Shown in pieces: positions 44,940 to 57,235 of a stretch of 64,000 nucleotides of DNA. The position numbers were made by a program, and so were the translations under genes. The stretch's first letter is position 1. Each line of letters opens with the position of its first letter. The DNA comes from Morinoia aosen (taxonomy: Eukaryota > Arthropoda > Malacostraca > Amphipoda > Talitridae): NCBI GenBank assembly GCA_030386875.1, contig CM059562.1, positions 69,996,201-70,060,200 on the forward strand. The letters run 5' to 3'. The notes below the pieces were generated by a model that saw only the letters and a program-made list of their open reading frames with translations, was not told the origin of the DNA and searched no databases.

Positions 44940-47856
44940 CCGAATCCTTTCAGTGAAACTTTGGCTGGAATATCAGAGGTCAGTTCCAGGCAGTGTCTCG
45001 TCATTTTGAATTGCTCTTCACTCACAGAACTTCGTGAACGGAGGCGCAAACAACCATCGCCGCTTGCACGTTGGGGCCTCCATGAGTGATTTTCACTTTT
45101 AGATTGTTTGTTTTAATTGAGCACACATGTTAACAACTGTTATCGAGGATAGTTCCAAACCCGGTAATTGTGCTCCTCTGGTGATGATCCAGCACTCCGT
45201 AGTAAATGCCACCTGTGCAATGCCCTTTGAAACCAAGAGCTCGGAAACGTTCTATCGGAAATATTCACTCACTTGTCATTATGTAATATTTTCCTTTTCC
45301 TTAGAATTTGATGCTCCTGGTATGCCAAGCTTTTTGTCCGTCCTAAAGCTCATAAAAGTTGTGTTTTCAAGGTAGGGCTAAAAGATAAGCAGACAATGTT
45401 ATTCGAAAAGCAGGAAAAATTGGCCAGACCAGAATCGCAGCATGAACAGCGAATTGAATGATTGTCACCACTGCGAATTTCGATAATCATTTTCTAAACT
45501 CTTGGTGAGGGTTGGACAGGAGATTTTGAACTGAGCGAATGTTTACGTTGGTAGTTGGTACTACATGTATCTTAGTTTCTAACGACACCCTTCAGCTGAA
45601 CTCTTAGGATCGAATATAACATGGGAGGTATAGCCTGCAGTTCTTAGTGAGAATTTGGCTTTCCTTCTACCCAAACTTTCTGTAGCGTCTGTTAAAAAAT
45701 TCACTGCAACTGAGTGTACCCTAGGTTGAAATATTGTATGGCATTTTATTGACTTGGGATGTTTATTTCCTGACTCGTGGAACTCATCCTCATTTACAAT
45801 AAGTTTTGATTCGCTCTTGTGTCATTACCATGACAATAACATAATGACTATTTTGCTAGAATATTATTGTAAGTCCCTCAAAATTAATTGAGTTAAGAAA
45901 ACCTCTATGACGTTTCATTCCACTACTCGAATTGTATCACCTTTCAATCTGTCGTATAGTTTCCGATTATTTTTAAAAATTTGAATTCTTTTTCTGGAAG
46001 TGCAGTAACATATTCCGTTTCCTACGTTTAATTAAGGGCAAACAAAGTAAAAAATGTGCGTGATGGCAGAGGAATAAAACATTTCGTCTGTGCGGCTGCA
46101 TCTCTGGGTCTACGAGCGAGTCATAAATACACTGTATAGTGTATGTGCTTGCATGCAGCCAGATGGTACCGCGACATGAGCTCGAGGTAAGCACGGTGAC
46201 CTCGTTGGACCGGACCCTCCTCCCTTGTTTTATCCTGATTTTTAATCCTGACTGACCCACGAGCGTGTGATGGTGCACTCTTTTTTGGCCTTTTTTCCTC
46301 AGGGGCTGCTGTGAGGGCTTCATGAACTTCTGCTGCGGTAACCATCCAAATTTCTCTTGGGGTGGTTTTTAAAAATTATGTTGAGGTGGTTTTCTAAGCT
46401 AATGTTGTGTCGTCTGTCCTAAGTTGCTGTTGAGGTTACTCTTGCGGTGTTTTTGAAAATACGAAGATAATCACAAATCATTTCTACTAAAATGAACATA
46501 CAATTGTTAAAATTCTCTGTCAGTTTCTACAAGGCAACGTTTCGACCAACGTATACCGGTACGTTATTTTTGTTTTACCGGCATGTTGCTGTGGTAGCAT
46601 ATACAGTATATATCTTGTATGCGTGGCTTACGCTGATGTCTTGTCAGCCTGATTTACGTTCAGTGTTTCCGTCTTCTGTCTCTGTGGCTGTTAGAGAATA
46701 TCTGCAACATCTGTCGCTGTCGTTGTTTCCATACTCAGCTCTTCCAAAGCGGGCTTGTTGCTATTGTCCTGCAGGAGCTGCGCACCTGCCGTCACCACAG
46801 CTAACACAACAATTTATGCACTCTCGGCACGAGACCATGCGGGCAATTAACTGTGCCTTTAATTACCGAGACTTGAGGAGAGTTGAAAGATTACCTGGAG
46901 GCTGACACTCACCCTCGTATGACTTGACCGGGGCGTTATGATTTCAGTTATTTTGCTTAAGAGATTTTGGCTGCTCTTAGTATACACACGCGGTGATCAT
47001 TTCAATGAGGGTAGCCCAAAAGCTCACATTCGATGAAGTACTTATCTAGATTGCAATGTGAGGCATGCTGTCTACCTACATCCTCACTTTCTGTTTCAAG
47101 CTTTTATACGTAAAAGAAATATTTGTGACAGAATTACGCATGAATGCTTTTCATGTTAGTGTCCTTATCAAATAACGGTGTACAGCTCACATGTTAGTGA
47201 CTTTACAAGGAATATCAAATGCCTACCATCGTCAAAAGTTGCTGCTTACTAAGTGGTCATTGATTAGTAATTAGCTCGTGAGTGGGACGAAAATTCCATT
47301 CATAAATTCCTTTACTTCCCTATTAGGTGGGAAGAATTTCATCTCATTTACTGTTGCGACGAGCAAGCGCATAAAATGCTGCGTCAGAATGCGTTGTGCC
47401 GGAACAAATTAATGGCGATTGAACGACAACACCACCATTCTTTAAGAACTCCATGAGTAAAATTAGATGATAAGAGCGCAGAGCTGTAGTTGATGATCAT
47501 TCCTCATGTCCGTAATAAGCGATAAAACTGCGCCCGCCGACACTTCACTTCTTACCCTGAAGCGGTTGTGACTGCACGCTGGGATGATTTATAGAGACAG
47601 GATTTACGGGTCAAATGACTGGGACTCTCCGAATTATTACGGTAGTGATAACTTCCATTTCCGTAGTAAACAAAATTGAGGAGCAACAACAACACATTGG
47701 CCTACGGTCTTTTTTGTAACAACTGATGAACAACTTTCATGCTCTATTCAGTCCAATTCATGACAACTTAAAATTAATTTCCCACTAACGATTCGTAAGC
47801 CTACAGTAAGACGCAAGTTCAGCTATTGCCTTACTATTGCTGGGCTAAATTTTTTA
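44940..47856. other. no gene supported
   Basis: Open frames include a minus-strand frame at 46345-46121 starting MVTAAEVHEAL, charged and low-complexity, and a 137-codon plus-strand frame at 46492-46905. Neither is recognised nor bounded by convincing splice sites. Confidence 0.35.
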
Positions 47857-48054
47857 CGTACGCCGGTGGCCATATACAGTTAGAAATAGATATTTGTAAT
47901 AGTGCTTGGTAACCTCGGCAATTGAGCTAGATGTTAGTGATGCATAAGTTGAGCGCCAGGGAACGCAACCCAGTTTAACCCAGTTCAACCTATCTATGAT
48001 TTTAGCCGCCCAAGAGTAGCCTATGTACACGGAAAATAGAATCATAGATGCCAC
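47857..48054 (-). pseudogene. possible LINE C-terminal fragment
   Basis: The minus-strand frame contains GYSWAAKIIDRLNWVKLG followed by VPWRSTYASL. This resembles the segment after the reverse transcriptase in CR1/Jockey-like elements (N-x-A-A-[KR]-I-I, then a short loop and W-x-P). The match is short and nothing flanking confirms it. Confidence 0.35.
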
Positions 48055-48138
48055 GGCGAAAAAGTTGGACAGACACTAAGCTCGAGCGCATGGCATCTGA
48101 CAACGGCGAGGTAGCCTAAAATGTTGCTCCTTCTTTTT

Positions 48139-48155
48139 GTGTGTGTGTGTGTGTG
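48139..48155 (+). repeat. (GT)n microsatellite
   Basis: About 8.5 uninterrupted GT units followed by CGGGGG. Confidence 0.95.
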
Positions 48156-48867
48156 CGGGGGTCAACTCATCTGCAATAGAATACTCTTTGGGTTCCTGAA
48201 AAGATTTTAACATATCTACTAAATTCATGGATTCCTAAAGCTGCTTGCCAACGTTTCTATTAGGGCGCTAATATATAGTCAATGAAATGAAGAGTTTACA
48301 GTTAAATCACATTAGACGCATGAATGAACATTGTTTATGCACTGAAGCTATGCTCTGTGAACGATGAAAAATACCTTGCTGTAAATGTACATATTTTACT
48401 AAATTCAAACATCGTAAAAAAGAACGCTTACCTAAGTACAATAATGTTTTATATTTGTCGAGCTCAAGTTGAGGCACTGACGAGGAAATTGAAAATGACA
48501 TATATTTATTTCTAAGTCAACGGAATTTACTTCCGCCTCCCGCAACTTTGGCAGTTCTAGTGCGAAACTTTGTCGCGCATCTCGGTAACAATTTAAGTGA
48601 ACAATGAAACTCCAATGATCGCTGTTAAGTGCTTCCTAGTCATTCCTAATCGATTTTCTCAGTCGCGGAGCAGAAGGGGGAGGACGCCTTGCATGGAGGT
48701 TGCTTCCTGGTGCTGCAATTCCAACCAATTTGTATCACAGCGGTGCAGCGGCAGCCGCTTATTTTTCTGACGTGTTGACTACGCTACGTGCTATTTTTTG
48801 TGTTCAAAATCCTTAGTATTTAACTTCTCTCAGATATTTGAGAAAATTGGCCACGAAGAACAGCTCG

Positions 48868-48945
48868 TAGTGTAGCCAAGTTGGTAGAGAAACTTTCGCT
48901 GCCGGCTGCACCGCTGAAAAGCTGTGAACTATTTCAAAATCAGGC
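48868..48945 (+). repeat. degenerate tRNA-like SINE remnant
   Basis: TAGCCAAGTTGGTAGA at 48872-48887 is a perfect match to the polymerase III A-box consensus. A very poor B-box candidate (TATTTCAAAATCA) follows about 60 bp on. Not a functional tRNA. Confidence 0.25.
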
Positions 48946-51900
48946 TCCTGGCGTACAATAAGGAAGGGAAAAATCCCATTGAACGCCGCTCATAAAATGA
49001 GACATTTCAAGTAAATGTTTCCACTTTATTATCCAAGCAGCCACGTGTTGTGTCTTAATTTGCGTAATAATTTTAACCTTAATTCGTAAATGTCTCGAAA
49101 ACGAAAAATCTGCCCAAATTTATATACATGCATATGTAGGAATGTATTTTCGTAAACTTGTGTATATGTATATTTATTGTGTGTGTATGAATATTTATTT
49201 ATATATTTATTGGCCTACGGAAGTGAACGATAAAAAGTCTCTTACGACTGCTGGCGCAGACACATTCTTGAAGTGAGTGAAGACTCTCCAGGTATTCAGG
49301 AAGGTGAAATGATGCAAGAGACGTGGGACAGGCATTAAAACATCAACTCGACGTCGTGTGCTACCGAGAATATCTCAATGATTTTGTTTCACTTAGATCG
49401 AAACATTTTGTAATGCAGATTGTGCCAAATAAATGTAAATGTTTCTTCCTTCCATCCAAGAGAACTTTTTTTATGAGTAGAATTGCTTTGTGTATCAACG
49501 ATTTAACTGACTCTCGTTATTAACCAAGGGCTTATACTGCATTTTTCGTGGTAAGTGCTTTTGCGCGGTTGCTACGGTTGGTTTGGTTGGGTTGGAAGTA
49601 GCAGAATTGAAAAGCCGTCTTTACTGCTTGATTACATTTTTATCCTTTTTAAGAAGCGAGAAAGTATAATTGCACTGTAACATTTCAACCATACGCCATA
49701 GCCTAATTTGAATAAAATTAGTAAAATAATTGAAATGCTAATCATTGAACGTAAATGAGCCATTTTTCTAGTAGTACACACATGTACCAATACACAGTCG
49801 ACGTGTTTTCAGAGAATTAATTCAAATAAAGCTCATGTCATTTCAACTTCCGGTTTTTCATGAATAAAGTTGAGTTGAGTAGAAATTTCAGCGAAATATT
49901 CATTCGTCTCTATGGCTAGAGTTCAATGCGAATATAAAGCCTATGTTCAAAGATTTTATGAGACTGATGTTAATAAGCACTGGTTTTTGAATCTATTTGA
50001 AATTAACCTGTCGAATCTAGTTTCCGTAAGAATGATTCAAGCTCTCTTGTGTTCTTTAGAGCTGTTTCAGACTTGACAAGTTTCTCCCCTCACTAACTGT
50101 AATGGCCGAGGAAGACGTTAACGCTCCTGCAAGTCATCTTACCTACCTGTGTAAATGAAGGATTTTGGGTATTTTATATTTTAGAAACGTGGAAGTAAAA
50201 TCTGCTGAAACCTTTTCCAAAATAGCTGTACCTGTGTCCGCTGTACAATTCATCGCCTGAAATCATTTTACTAACTCATTGCTTGGGGATTTTGCTTCAT
50301 TTCCAATTTGATTTTTTCTCGGCAATTCTGTAGGGCGTAATTGTTTTCTATATTTAGTTAAAGCTTCCTGCTGCAGTTGTGCTTTGAGGAAACATTTTTC
50401 ATTTCGCCTGTACTGTTGTTCGTTCCTGCTTATCTATTTCCAAATTGAAAGGGAACGTCAGTCATGCAGTCGTCAATTGCAGTTTTCAGAGGGCTGGTCA
50501 TGACCAATTCGCATCTAGATCGAGGGCTGTGACCATCTTCTTGGCATGCAATGTTGTATCGCTGAATTTAGTGAGCATTTGCGTAAACAATTTCCTGTAT
50601 ATGCCGTATTTCTTCTCATAGTGTGGAAAACGTGAACGCATTGAATCCTTTCCGTGGTTAGTGCTTTCACATTTCGGTCGCAATCCTACTCGTTGTCACT
50701 CTCGCTCAGCCTAAGCTTAAACTTTATATTTATACGAGTGTATTCTTTAAAAACTATCAAACAAGTCTCGTACGGAATGGTGGAATTAGATGGTGTTTTA
50801 AAAAGGCTAAATCGATTAATCAATATATTAAATTGCTCATATGTAACTCCACTATACTCTAATTACTTTGATAACTGCAAGTATGTGATAGCGTATCAGT
50901 GACACAGGCTTCAAAATTAACCACTTGGATGCAGACACGAAACAAGTATGTATTTATCCTTATAAAAGTCGAGATTAACATAATTTTATACTCGTTCGAT
51001 GGTGAATCTTGTATCGCAGATACGCTCATCGAGCACTTTCAGTCCTTCGTGCAAAAAAGTTTCGAAGTTCTCACGTAAAAAAATATAAATAAAGACACGA
51101 TGAATAACGTTTTAATACGTTATTTGATTTGAAATCGCTTCTCACAACGAGGATAAGCTGTTGTCGGTAGTTGAAGCATCCGAGTAATGAGCCTTCAGTG
51201 CTAGTATGTGCACACACATCCTACCTCATGTATGATTTCTCATCACGTACGCGGGAATAAGCTGAAAAAATTTACCACTAATTGCTATTGGTTTGCTCGA
51301 GTGACGAGTACAAAACGAACTAATATAATTCCACCCTTATATATTTTGGGAAAAAATTGCCCAATTGATTCCGATGATATTGTATTTAATCATTGACCTC
51401 CTTCTATATTTACATGTTACGCTATTCACTGCCATAAAATCAATTCTACACTAAGATACAATAGGTCCTAATTCCAGAAAAATCGTATTTTTAGATCATG
51501 TCTCAGAGTGCGCCATTTTAACTGAGGAAACTGTGCATAATTTTGTTTAAGCCAAAAGCTTCCTTCTGCTCGGTTTTAACAGACCTTGTGCAAGTATGAC
51601 AGAGCGCTTTTGTTTCTTTTGCTTACTTTACATCGCGGAAACTTCTTTTCTTCCTGACTGGTGGAAGACAACGCTTTTTGGTCAGGGATTTCCAGGTAAT
51701 TTACGAGCTCGTAACGGTAAAGCTATCACCAGAAGCTCTTTCAAGAGGACTTGCCTACGCTACACTTGACACAGCCTCTGTCAACCGCACTTCAGGGCTG
51801 AAAAATGCTTAGCACTCAAATTTTATTTAAAAATTAGAATTCGTACAATTCCCCAATAAAAAACACCAAGCGTAGCTAAACCGACTAAGAGATCTTATAC

Positions 51901-52998
51901 TGAAAGTTGCACCGCTACGACCACGTAAATAAAATGAAAATCTGTCACCAGTTCACCAAACGGTATTTCCTCGATGCTAAATGGACTGTCACGAGAGCGC
52001 AGTCCCCGATCAGCGACGTGGCTAGCGATGCGCCCCTTGACCAAGTAACTTCAGTGGATAACGATCACAAGGGATGTTTCCAAAGTTAGCACTACGAAAT
52101 TATGCAACAGCGCTTGTAATTATTTATGTAGATTAGGTAAGACTGACGCTAAATTTCTCTTCAAAATATTACTAGACTATCAATTTTAACGTCTTTACTG
52201 TCTTTTTTATTCAAGTTAGCGCAATTCCAAATACATACCGTTAATCGCTTGGTGCTGGCATCGGGTTATCACCGCCCCCAGAACGAGGAAAGAACTGGCA
52301 CTCGGTAGTGAACTTGACCACATTTGGGGACAAAGCTGACAAGAGATTGCGAAATATAAAAATTGTAAGAAGAAGTGCCATTTGCAGTCCACATGGACGG
52401 TAAATGGTTAGTTACAAAATTGTAAAATTTAGATGTTCGCGCTTGTGTTCAATAAGTTAGCGGATATTTAATTGAATAACACAGAAAATAGGGTACGCTG
52501 TAAGTTTGAAACATAACCATAGAACCATTCGACCAGAGAACGTTCAGCGTTGGGTGCTAGTACGTTTATCTAATGTTAATGAAACGTACAGTTTCATACG
52601 TGATATACGTTTAAAAGCAGTTAAAATTAATATGTTTCAGAGTGATGCCCTGGTAAAATTGTTGGAAATTCGGTCATAAAATACTTGATGACATCGTACG
52701 ATTGTGAGATTACTGTCACTTACGATTGAAAGATTTCGCTTATTTTATTGTTGTTGCAGCTTATGGCCGTGAGATCGTAGAAACTTGCGATCATCAAACT
52801 ATTTAGAGGTGAGATGACATTGTCTTACGGTGCACGAACCCTTAAACTGCTGAAATTGATGTATCACGATATAAATCCGTGCTAGGATTTCCTTACAATA
52901 TGTACTTATTAAGGATAGACAGTTTAATTTATAAAAGATCTCTTGCACAATTCAACTAAAATTTTAAATGCTATGTTCCAATTCTAATGTTCATGCCA
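48946..52998. other. no gene supported
   Basis: AT-rich; all open frames are under 85 codons and unrecognised. Confidence 0.4.
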
Positions 52999-53138
52999 CT
53001 CCCAGTGGGGACCCCGTGCAGTCGCCTGCAACCGCTTGCGTTCGCTTGCTTGAGGCGCCGTCCGGGGGTGATGCGCCGCTCCCTGCCTCGCTCTGCATGA
53101 CACCAGGCAGTGCTGCTGGGAACTTGGTCGTTATAACT
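52999..53138. other. GC-rich exon-like island, strand ambiguous
   Basis: Plus strand: acceptor ATGCCACTCCCAG and weak donor AACTGG|GTGTGT enclose a G/C-biased frame beginning GDPVQSPATACVRLLEAPSG. Minus strand: acceptor TTCCCAGCAG (53114) opens an equally G/C-biased frame beginning LPGVMQSEAGSGASPPDG and ending in TGA at about 53000. Both look coding and neither is recognised. The plus-strand reading would place it 770 bp upstream of the candidate exon at 53909. Confidence 0.3.
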
Positions 53139-53908
53139 GGGTGTGTTGACTTTGAAGCATAGTTATGCCCATCAAATTAGGTAACAGCTCAGTCTCGGCA
53201 TTACTGAGTAATTATAAATCAACAATTTGTTCAAGGAAGGAGCGACTGCATAGGATCTTAGACGTTATTACTTGATTTGTTAACCTAAGTGCTTAGTTTT
53301 GCCCATCAAATTACGTAAAAAAACTCACTGTATACATTACTGAGCAAGCTAAATTTGTATAAGGGGTGACTTCAAAATACTACATATGTAATTGTTGTTC
53401 ATGATTTCTACGAGTCACCGTCACAGACTAACCCCGTATGTACAAGGGGAAGTAAATTAAAAATTCTCATAGTTATAGGCTAACACTTCAAAAAAATTAA
53501 AACAACTCTGACTTTTCTACGGCCATCTCAACTAGCTGCTGGCGAGAGGTAAGTATCGAAGTATGTTAACATTTTGTACTTCTGGAATTTCTTCCCCAAA
53601 TGCATAACTCATTAAATGCTAGATGATATGAATAACCAATGGGCATCCGTTTACTGAGCTTCATTCCGTAAGCAACGTTGGAGGGCTTTCTAGGTATTTA
53701 TTCTTAACTTCGCCATGCTTGGCGAAGGAAAGACTGCATCTTCTCCTAGCCTAATTACTTTCCGTGATATCATGTTACACTGTTGGTATGGAAATCAACG
53801 TAAATTTGAAGTGTGGTACACATGTTATATTTTGGTTTCGATCTCACTAAGTTTAGCCTTGTTAAAGTATGTATACAACAACTTCACGCATGATTTTGGC
53901 TTTGCCAG
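53139..53908. other. no recognised feature
   Basis: AT-rich gap between two exon-like islands. Confidence 0.35.
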
Positions 53909-54078
53909 TTTACCTGAAAATTCTGGATGTTCACGTGAAGTATTTCGAGGAAGTATGGAGTCGCCGCGCGCCATTGAGCGTGTCAGAGGTCACCACTCAC
54001 GCCGAGTGCCACGTGACGCAGCAACTTGCTAAGGCTCACGCTGCCGTACTGTATCCCAGACCCACGGGGAACTCTTAA
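53909..54078 (+). CDS. candidate terminal exon, unidentified
   Basis: Plus strand, preceded by the strong acceptor GATTTTGGCTTTGCCAG. Entered in phase 1, the frame runs 55 residues to TAA at 54076-54078, with about two thirds G/C third positions. It contains LKILDVHVKYFEEVWSRR and later ECHVTQQLAKAHAAVLYP, amphipathic and protein-like. No family is recognised. A possible internal donor exists (TCAGAG|GTCACC) but is weak, so I favour a last exon. A MITE starts 83 bp downstream, so the 3' UTR may run into it; an ATTAAA lies at about 54272. Confidence 0.4.
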
Positions 54079-54160
54079 GCCCTCCAATCCAGCAACAGAA
54101 CAGTGGAATGAACTTACGTTCTTCTCAAGTGCTTTGCTTCTCATGCTGGGTCTTGAAAAG

Positions 54161-54389
54161 TTAAACACTTTGACTGCGAAGTGAGCTACTGGTGGTCAAT
54201 GGGGAAATTTTCATGATGCTGCTCACCGATCAATAGTCACAAGCTCAATTTTCATCAGTACTGAATGAAAATTAAATGGAGGCACGCTCCTGTTAATGTT
54301 TGCTATTTTCAACATTACTTACTACAATTGACTTTAAATTTGAGTTGAATATTAAACTTCCCTTTTACCTGTTGCAGTTAAAGTGTAAA
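54161..54389 (-). mobile_element. piggyBac-type MITE (family A)
   Basis: A 229-bp inverted copy. The left end is TTAAACACTTTGACTGCGAA at 54161; the right end reads CTTTAACTGCAACAGG on the minus strand, with a decayed TTAA. The body includes TACTACAATTGACTTTAAAT. The palindrome is reduced to CTACTGGTGGTCA. Confidence 0.75.
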
Positions 54390-55292
54390 GGATTTTATGT
54401 ACTGTTCATCTCGGTGAGAGAGTACCCGTGAATTCTTGTTCTGATTCCGTTATTAGGGATTTCACTCAAGATCATTGAAAATTTTTAAGAAAATTTTGAA
54501 ATCTGATTTTCAACTCTTGCTAATTTGAAGTGGAATCATCAACAGATTATTGTTCGGTTCTCAAGATCAATTTTAATTTGATCGGCGTTTCTCTTTTAGT
54601 TCAATCTTTTCGGCAACGAAGGTTTTCAATCGCACACAATTGTATACTTGAAAAACATTTGCGCTCATGTCTTATTGCGCTTCATTGACTCAGACAAAGT
54701 CTCCTCATGAGAACTCCATGGAGATTAACTTGTTCATCGTATCCTGAGGTATTTGATCGAAAATCAGGTCAAGTTACGGATATTTTTCGTCCGTATTTTT
54801 AGGTAGTGTACGTATTGAGCGTCTTTCAAGCTCTGCCCACAATGACTAAGACGTATTAACGTCGTTAGACTATGATAGCTAATTCAAAACGTCAACACAA
54901 CGTGGAAACATTGTTATCTGGCGTGAAGTGTTTTTTGGACCTGTACCCTATAGCAAAACGGAGGCTGTGTCCAATGAGTTACAAAGAGTACATCATTGTA
55001 TCAAGTACTGGCGCAGACACATCTCATCTGGAATACGACATACAGTACCCATTCCAGCGGAGCTGAAAGAGCGCGAGCGAAGACAATGTCTCTGTGAAGC
55101 GCCACTGTGAGAGTTTAATATTCGAGTTTAACTTAGTTCTAGCAGGCCGTCCGACAAATTGCAGTCTGTTCGAACCAAACTCAGCATACTTTGGATTCGT
55201 TATTTCAGACACTCTTGATCTATTCCACAGTCGTCCACCGGATTTATATTTTGACACGAATTAGTTTATTTTTTCAGAGGTCAAAGGTTTCT
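54390..55292. other. no gene supported
   Basis: A region at 54872-55110 is open in two plus-strand frames (peptides with LLSGVKCFLDLYPIAKRR and with SNELQRVHHCIKYW). They are unrecognised and could be transposon debris. Confidence 0.3.
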
Positions 55293-55620
55293 TTACTGAT
55301 TTTTTTTAGATATTTCTGCCTCACGATTTAGGCCTTGCAGGTCATCAATTTCCCGTTTTGTGTTCACTGTGTTGAGCCTCGGATTTGCTTGCAACTGACA
55401 TTTTAGGCTTCGATCAAGCAAACGATCAGCCATTTTTGCCCTATACCTGCCTTGCTCCCTTTGGGAATTCCTCATTGTGTCCAAATTGTTCCAATTCAAT
55501 TGGGAATTCCAAAGTGTTCAAGAGCTTTTCAACTGTAGAAATTTATCGATTAAACTGCCTTGCCAATTGTGCCAAAGGCGTGTTAATTTTTCTCCCTTGA
55601 GCGTTGTTGGCTTTCATCTC
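55293..55620 (-). pseudogene. unassigned minus-strand coding remnant, probably transposon-derived
   Basis: From about 55620 leftward one minus-strand frame reads residues including WHNWQGSLIDKFLQLKSS, a stop, then NWNNLDTMRNSQREQGR and CQLQANPRLNTVNTKREI, ending at 55293. It is rich in charged and amide residues with coiled-coil character. Continuity across a single stop suggests a decayed gene. I cannot name the family. Confidence 0.3.
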
Positions 55621-56622
55621 AGATGCAGAAATTTTTTACTCCCTCAGGAATCCCCAACACATGACAGATGAGGCCCGAAAAAACCATGTGCACAAGAAAT
55701 ATACAATGTAGAAAACACTCGAACAAACACGCTTAAAAATGGTGAATTGCGCCTGCCATTTTGACGAATCAAGAGGATGCACGAAAAGTAATTTTGGAAA
55801 ATTATTTTCGGAAATATTATTGAGCCCTGCTCGAGAGTAAAATTTTTTCTTTTTGTTTCCCATGCCACATCAAAATTTCCCATCAGTCAGCAATGCTTAA
55901 GACAAGGTATGTTCAACAAATCAAACGGAGGTAGTATTTTTTCTAGCAACTTAATGTTGTAGCCTAAACATACACCCTCACTATCAGGTCACGTGTGTTG
56001 TTTGTGGTGGACTTGTGATTGCATGGAGTGAGCATGCTATGTAAATCTCTACGCAAAAAGAATGTATGAGCTGAATTCTTATGAAGCTCTCGTTATTGCT
56101 GATGTATTTTTGAATTGGTAAAGCAAGGTGATCATTACTGCAACCACGCTGTTGACCGTCATTCAATTTGACTATCAATGTAATATAGTGATAGTGGTGA
56201 TATTGATAGAAAAAACTGTGTCGTAAGAACGGCAATTTTAAATCGAATAATTTTCAGATATTGTGATTAATAACTTGTGTTCTCAGCTGAAGATAGGTAG
56301 CCCTACCTTGTGTTTAAAAAGAGTAGTTTCTATCTTTTCAATTCACTGTTGTACATTTTAGAGCTTATCACTTTCTTCTTCATAGCTTTGTATAGTAGTT
56401 AGTTTAAGGCTCCCTTGCTGTTGCTTAGGTGTTTTCACAGAAGAAAGAGGAGGGATCTTTGAATGTTCACCATTGAAAACGGGAAATTTATGCTCAAGGT
56501 GTGTTCCCACACAAGTTAAGAAGGAAAAAAGAAGAGGCAAAAAATGTTGTGAGGAGGGTATGAAAACTGAAAAACGCACAGAGAGCATGAAAGACATAAA
56601 TTCAAAAAGTCTATTCTCTGTA
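55621..56622. other. no gene supported
   Basis: AT-rich. Overlapping minus-strand frames at 55636-55883 are unrecognised and may belong to the same decayed element as 55293-55620. Confidence 0.35.
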
Positions 56623-56640
56623 GGGGGGGGGGGGGGGGGG
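56623..56640 (+). repeat. run of 18 G
   Basis: Uninterrupted G18, exceptional in this AT-rich context. It may fold as a G-quadruplex; the exact length may also be an assembly artefact. Confidence 0.9.
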
Positions 56641-57198
56641 TTAAGGGCGCCAGTACACGAAACAAAGGATAGTATTTTCTATCTAACCTAAACTTACAGC
56701 CTACATATAATAGTATATGCCCCCTGAGGGGCATTTTTCTCGACTTGTTTCTTTTTCATAAATCTTTTTAACGTAATTGTTTTGTGTGAAAGGTGTGGTC
56801 ACACACCATGCGAATGGATGCCCTGCTCCTTATAGTTTCTTAGTAAATAGCACACATTTCTTTCCTCTCATTGGAACACCTCGGTTGGGGTTGGTGTTCA
56901 GCAAACTTACTATCTAATCTAATTTAATAAATCACTTGTTTACGCGCCATGTCATAAATTTCAATCCGTTGCTTACCCTGGCGGCATCTGTTTCTCAGTA
57001 ATGTACCAGTGTGGAAAATCTCTCTCCTATGCTATATATAGTTATTCAGATTCAGACATGAAATTTTGTACTGCAGTGAGAAAAGTGTCTCAAAGCTAAT
57101 GTTCAATGGAGCGCATAAATCTTTTACTTTAATTGGTTGTTTTATTGTAGCATTAGAAATACATTAAGTACGCTTACTAAACTTTGACAGTTTTATTA

Positions 57199-57235
57199 TT
57201 TGTTTGTTCGATTGTTTGTTTGATTGTTTGTTTGC
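57199..57235 (+). repeat. (TTTG)n-like microsatellite
   Basis: Alternating TTTG and ATTG/TTCG units, about nine copies. Confidence 0.9.

Noticed and set aside
46492-46905. 137-codon plus-strand gene
   Set aside because: No domain and no coherent codon bias; the hydrophobic stretch near its start is not a convincing signal peptide.
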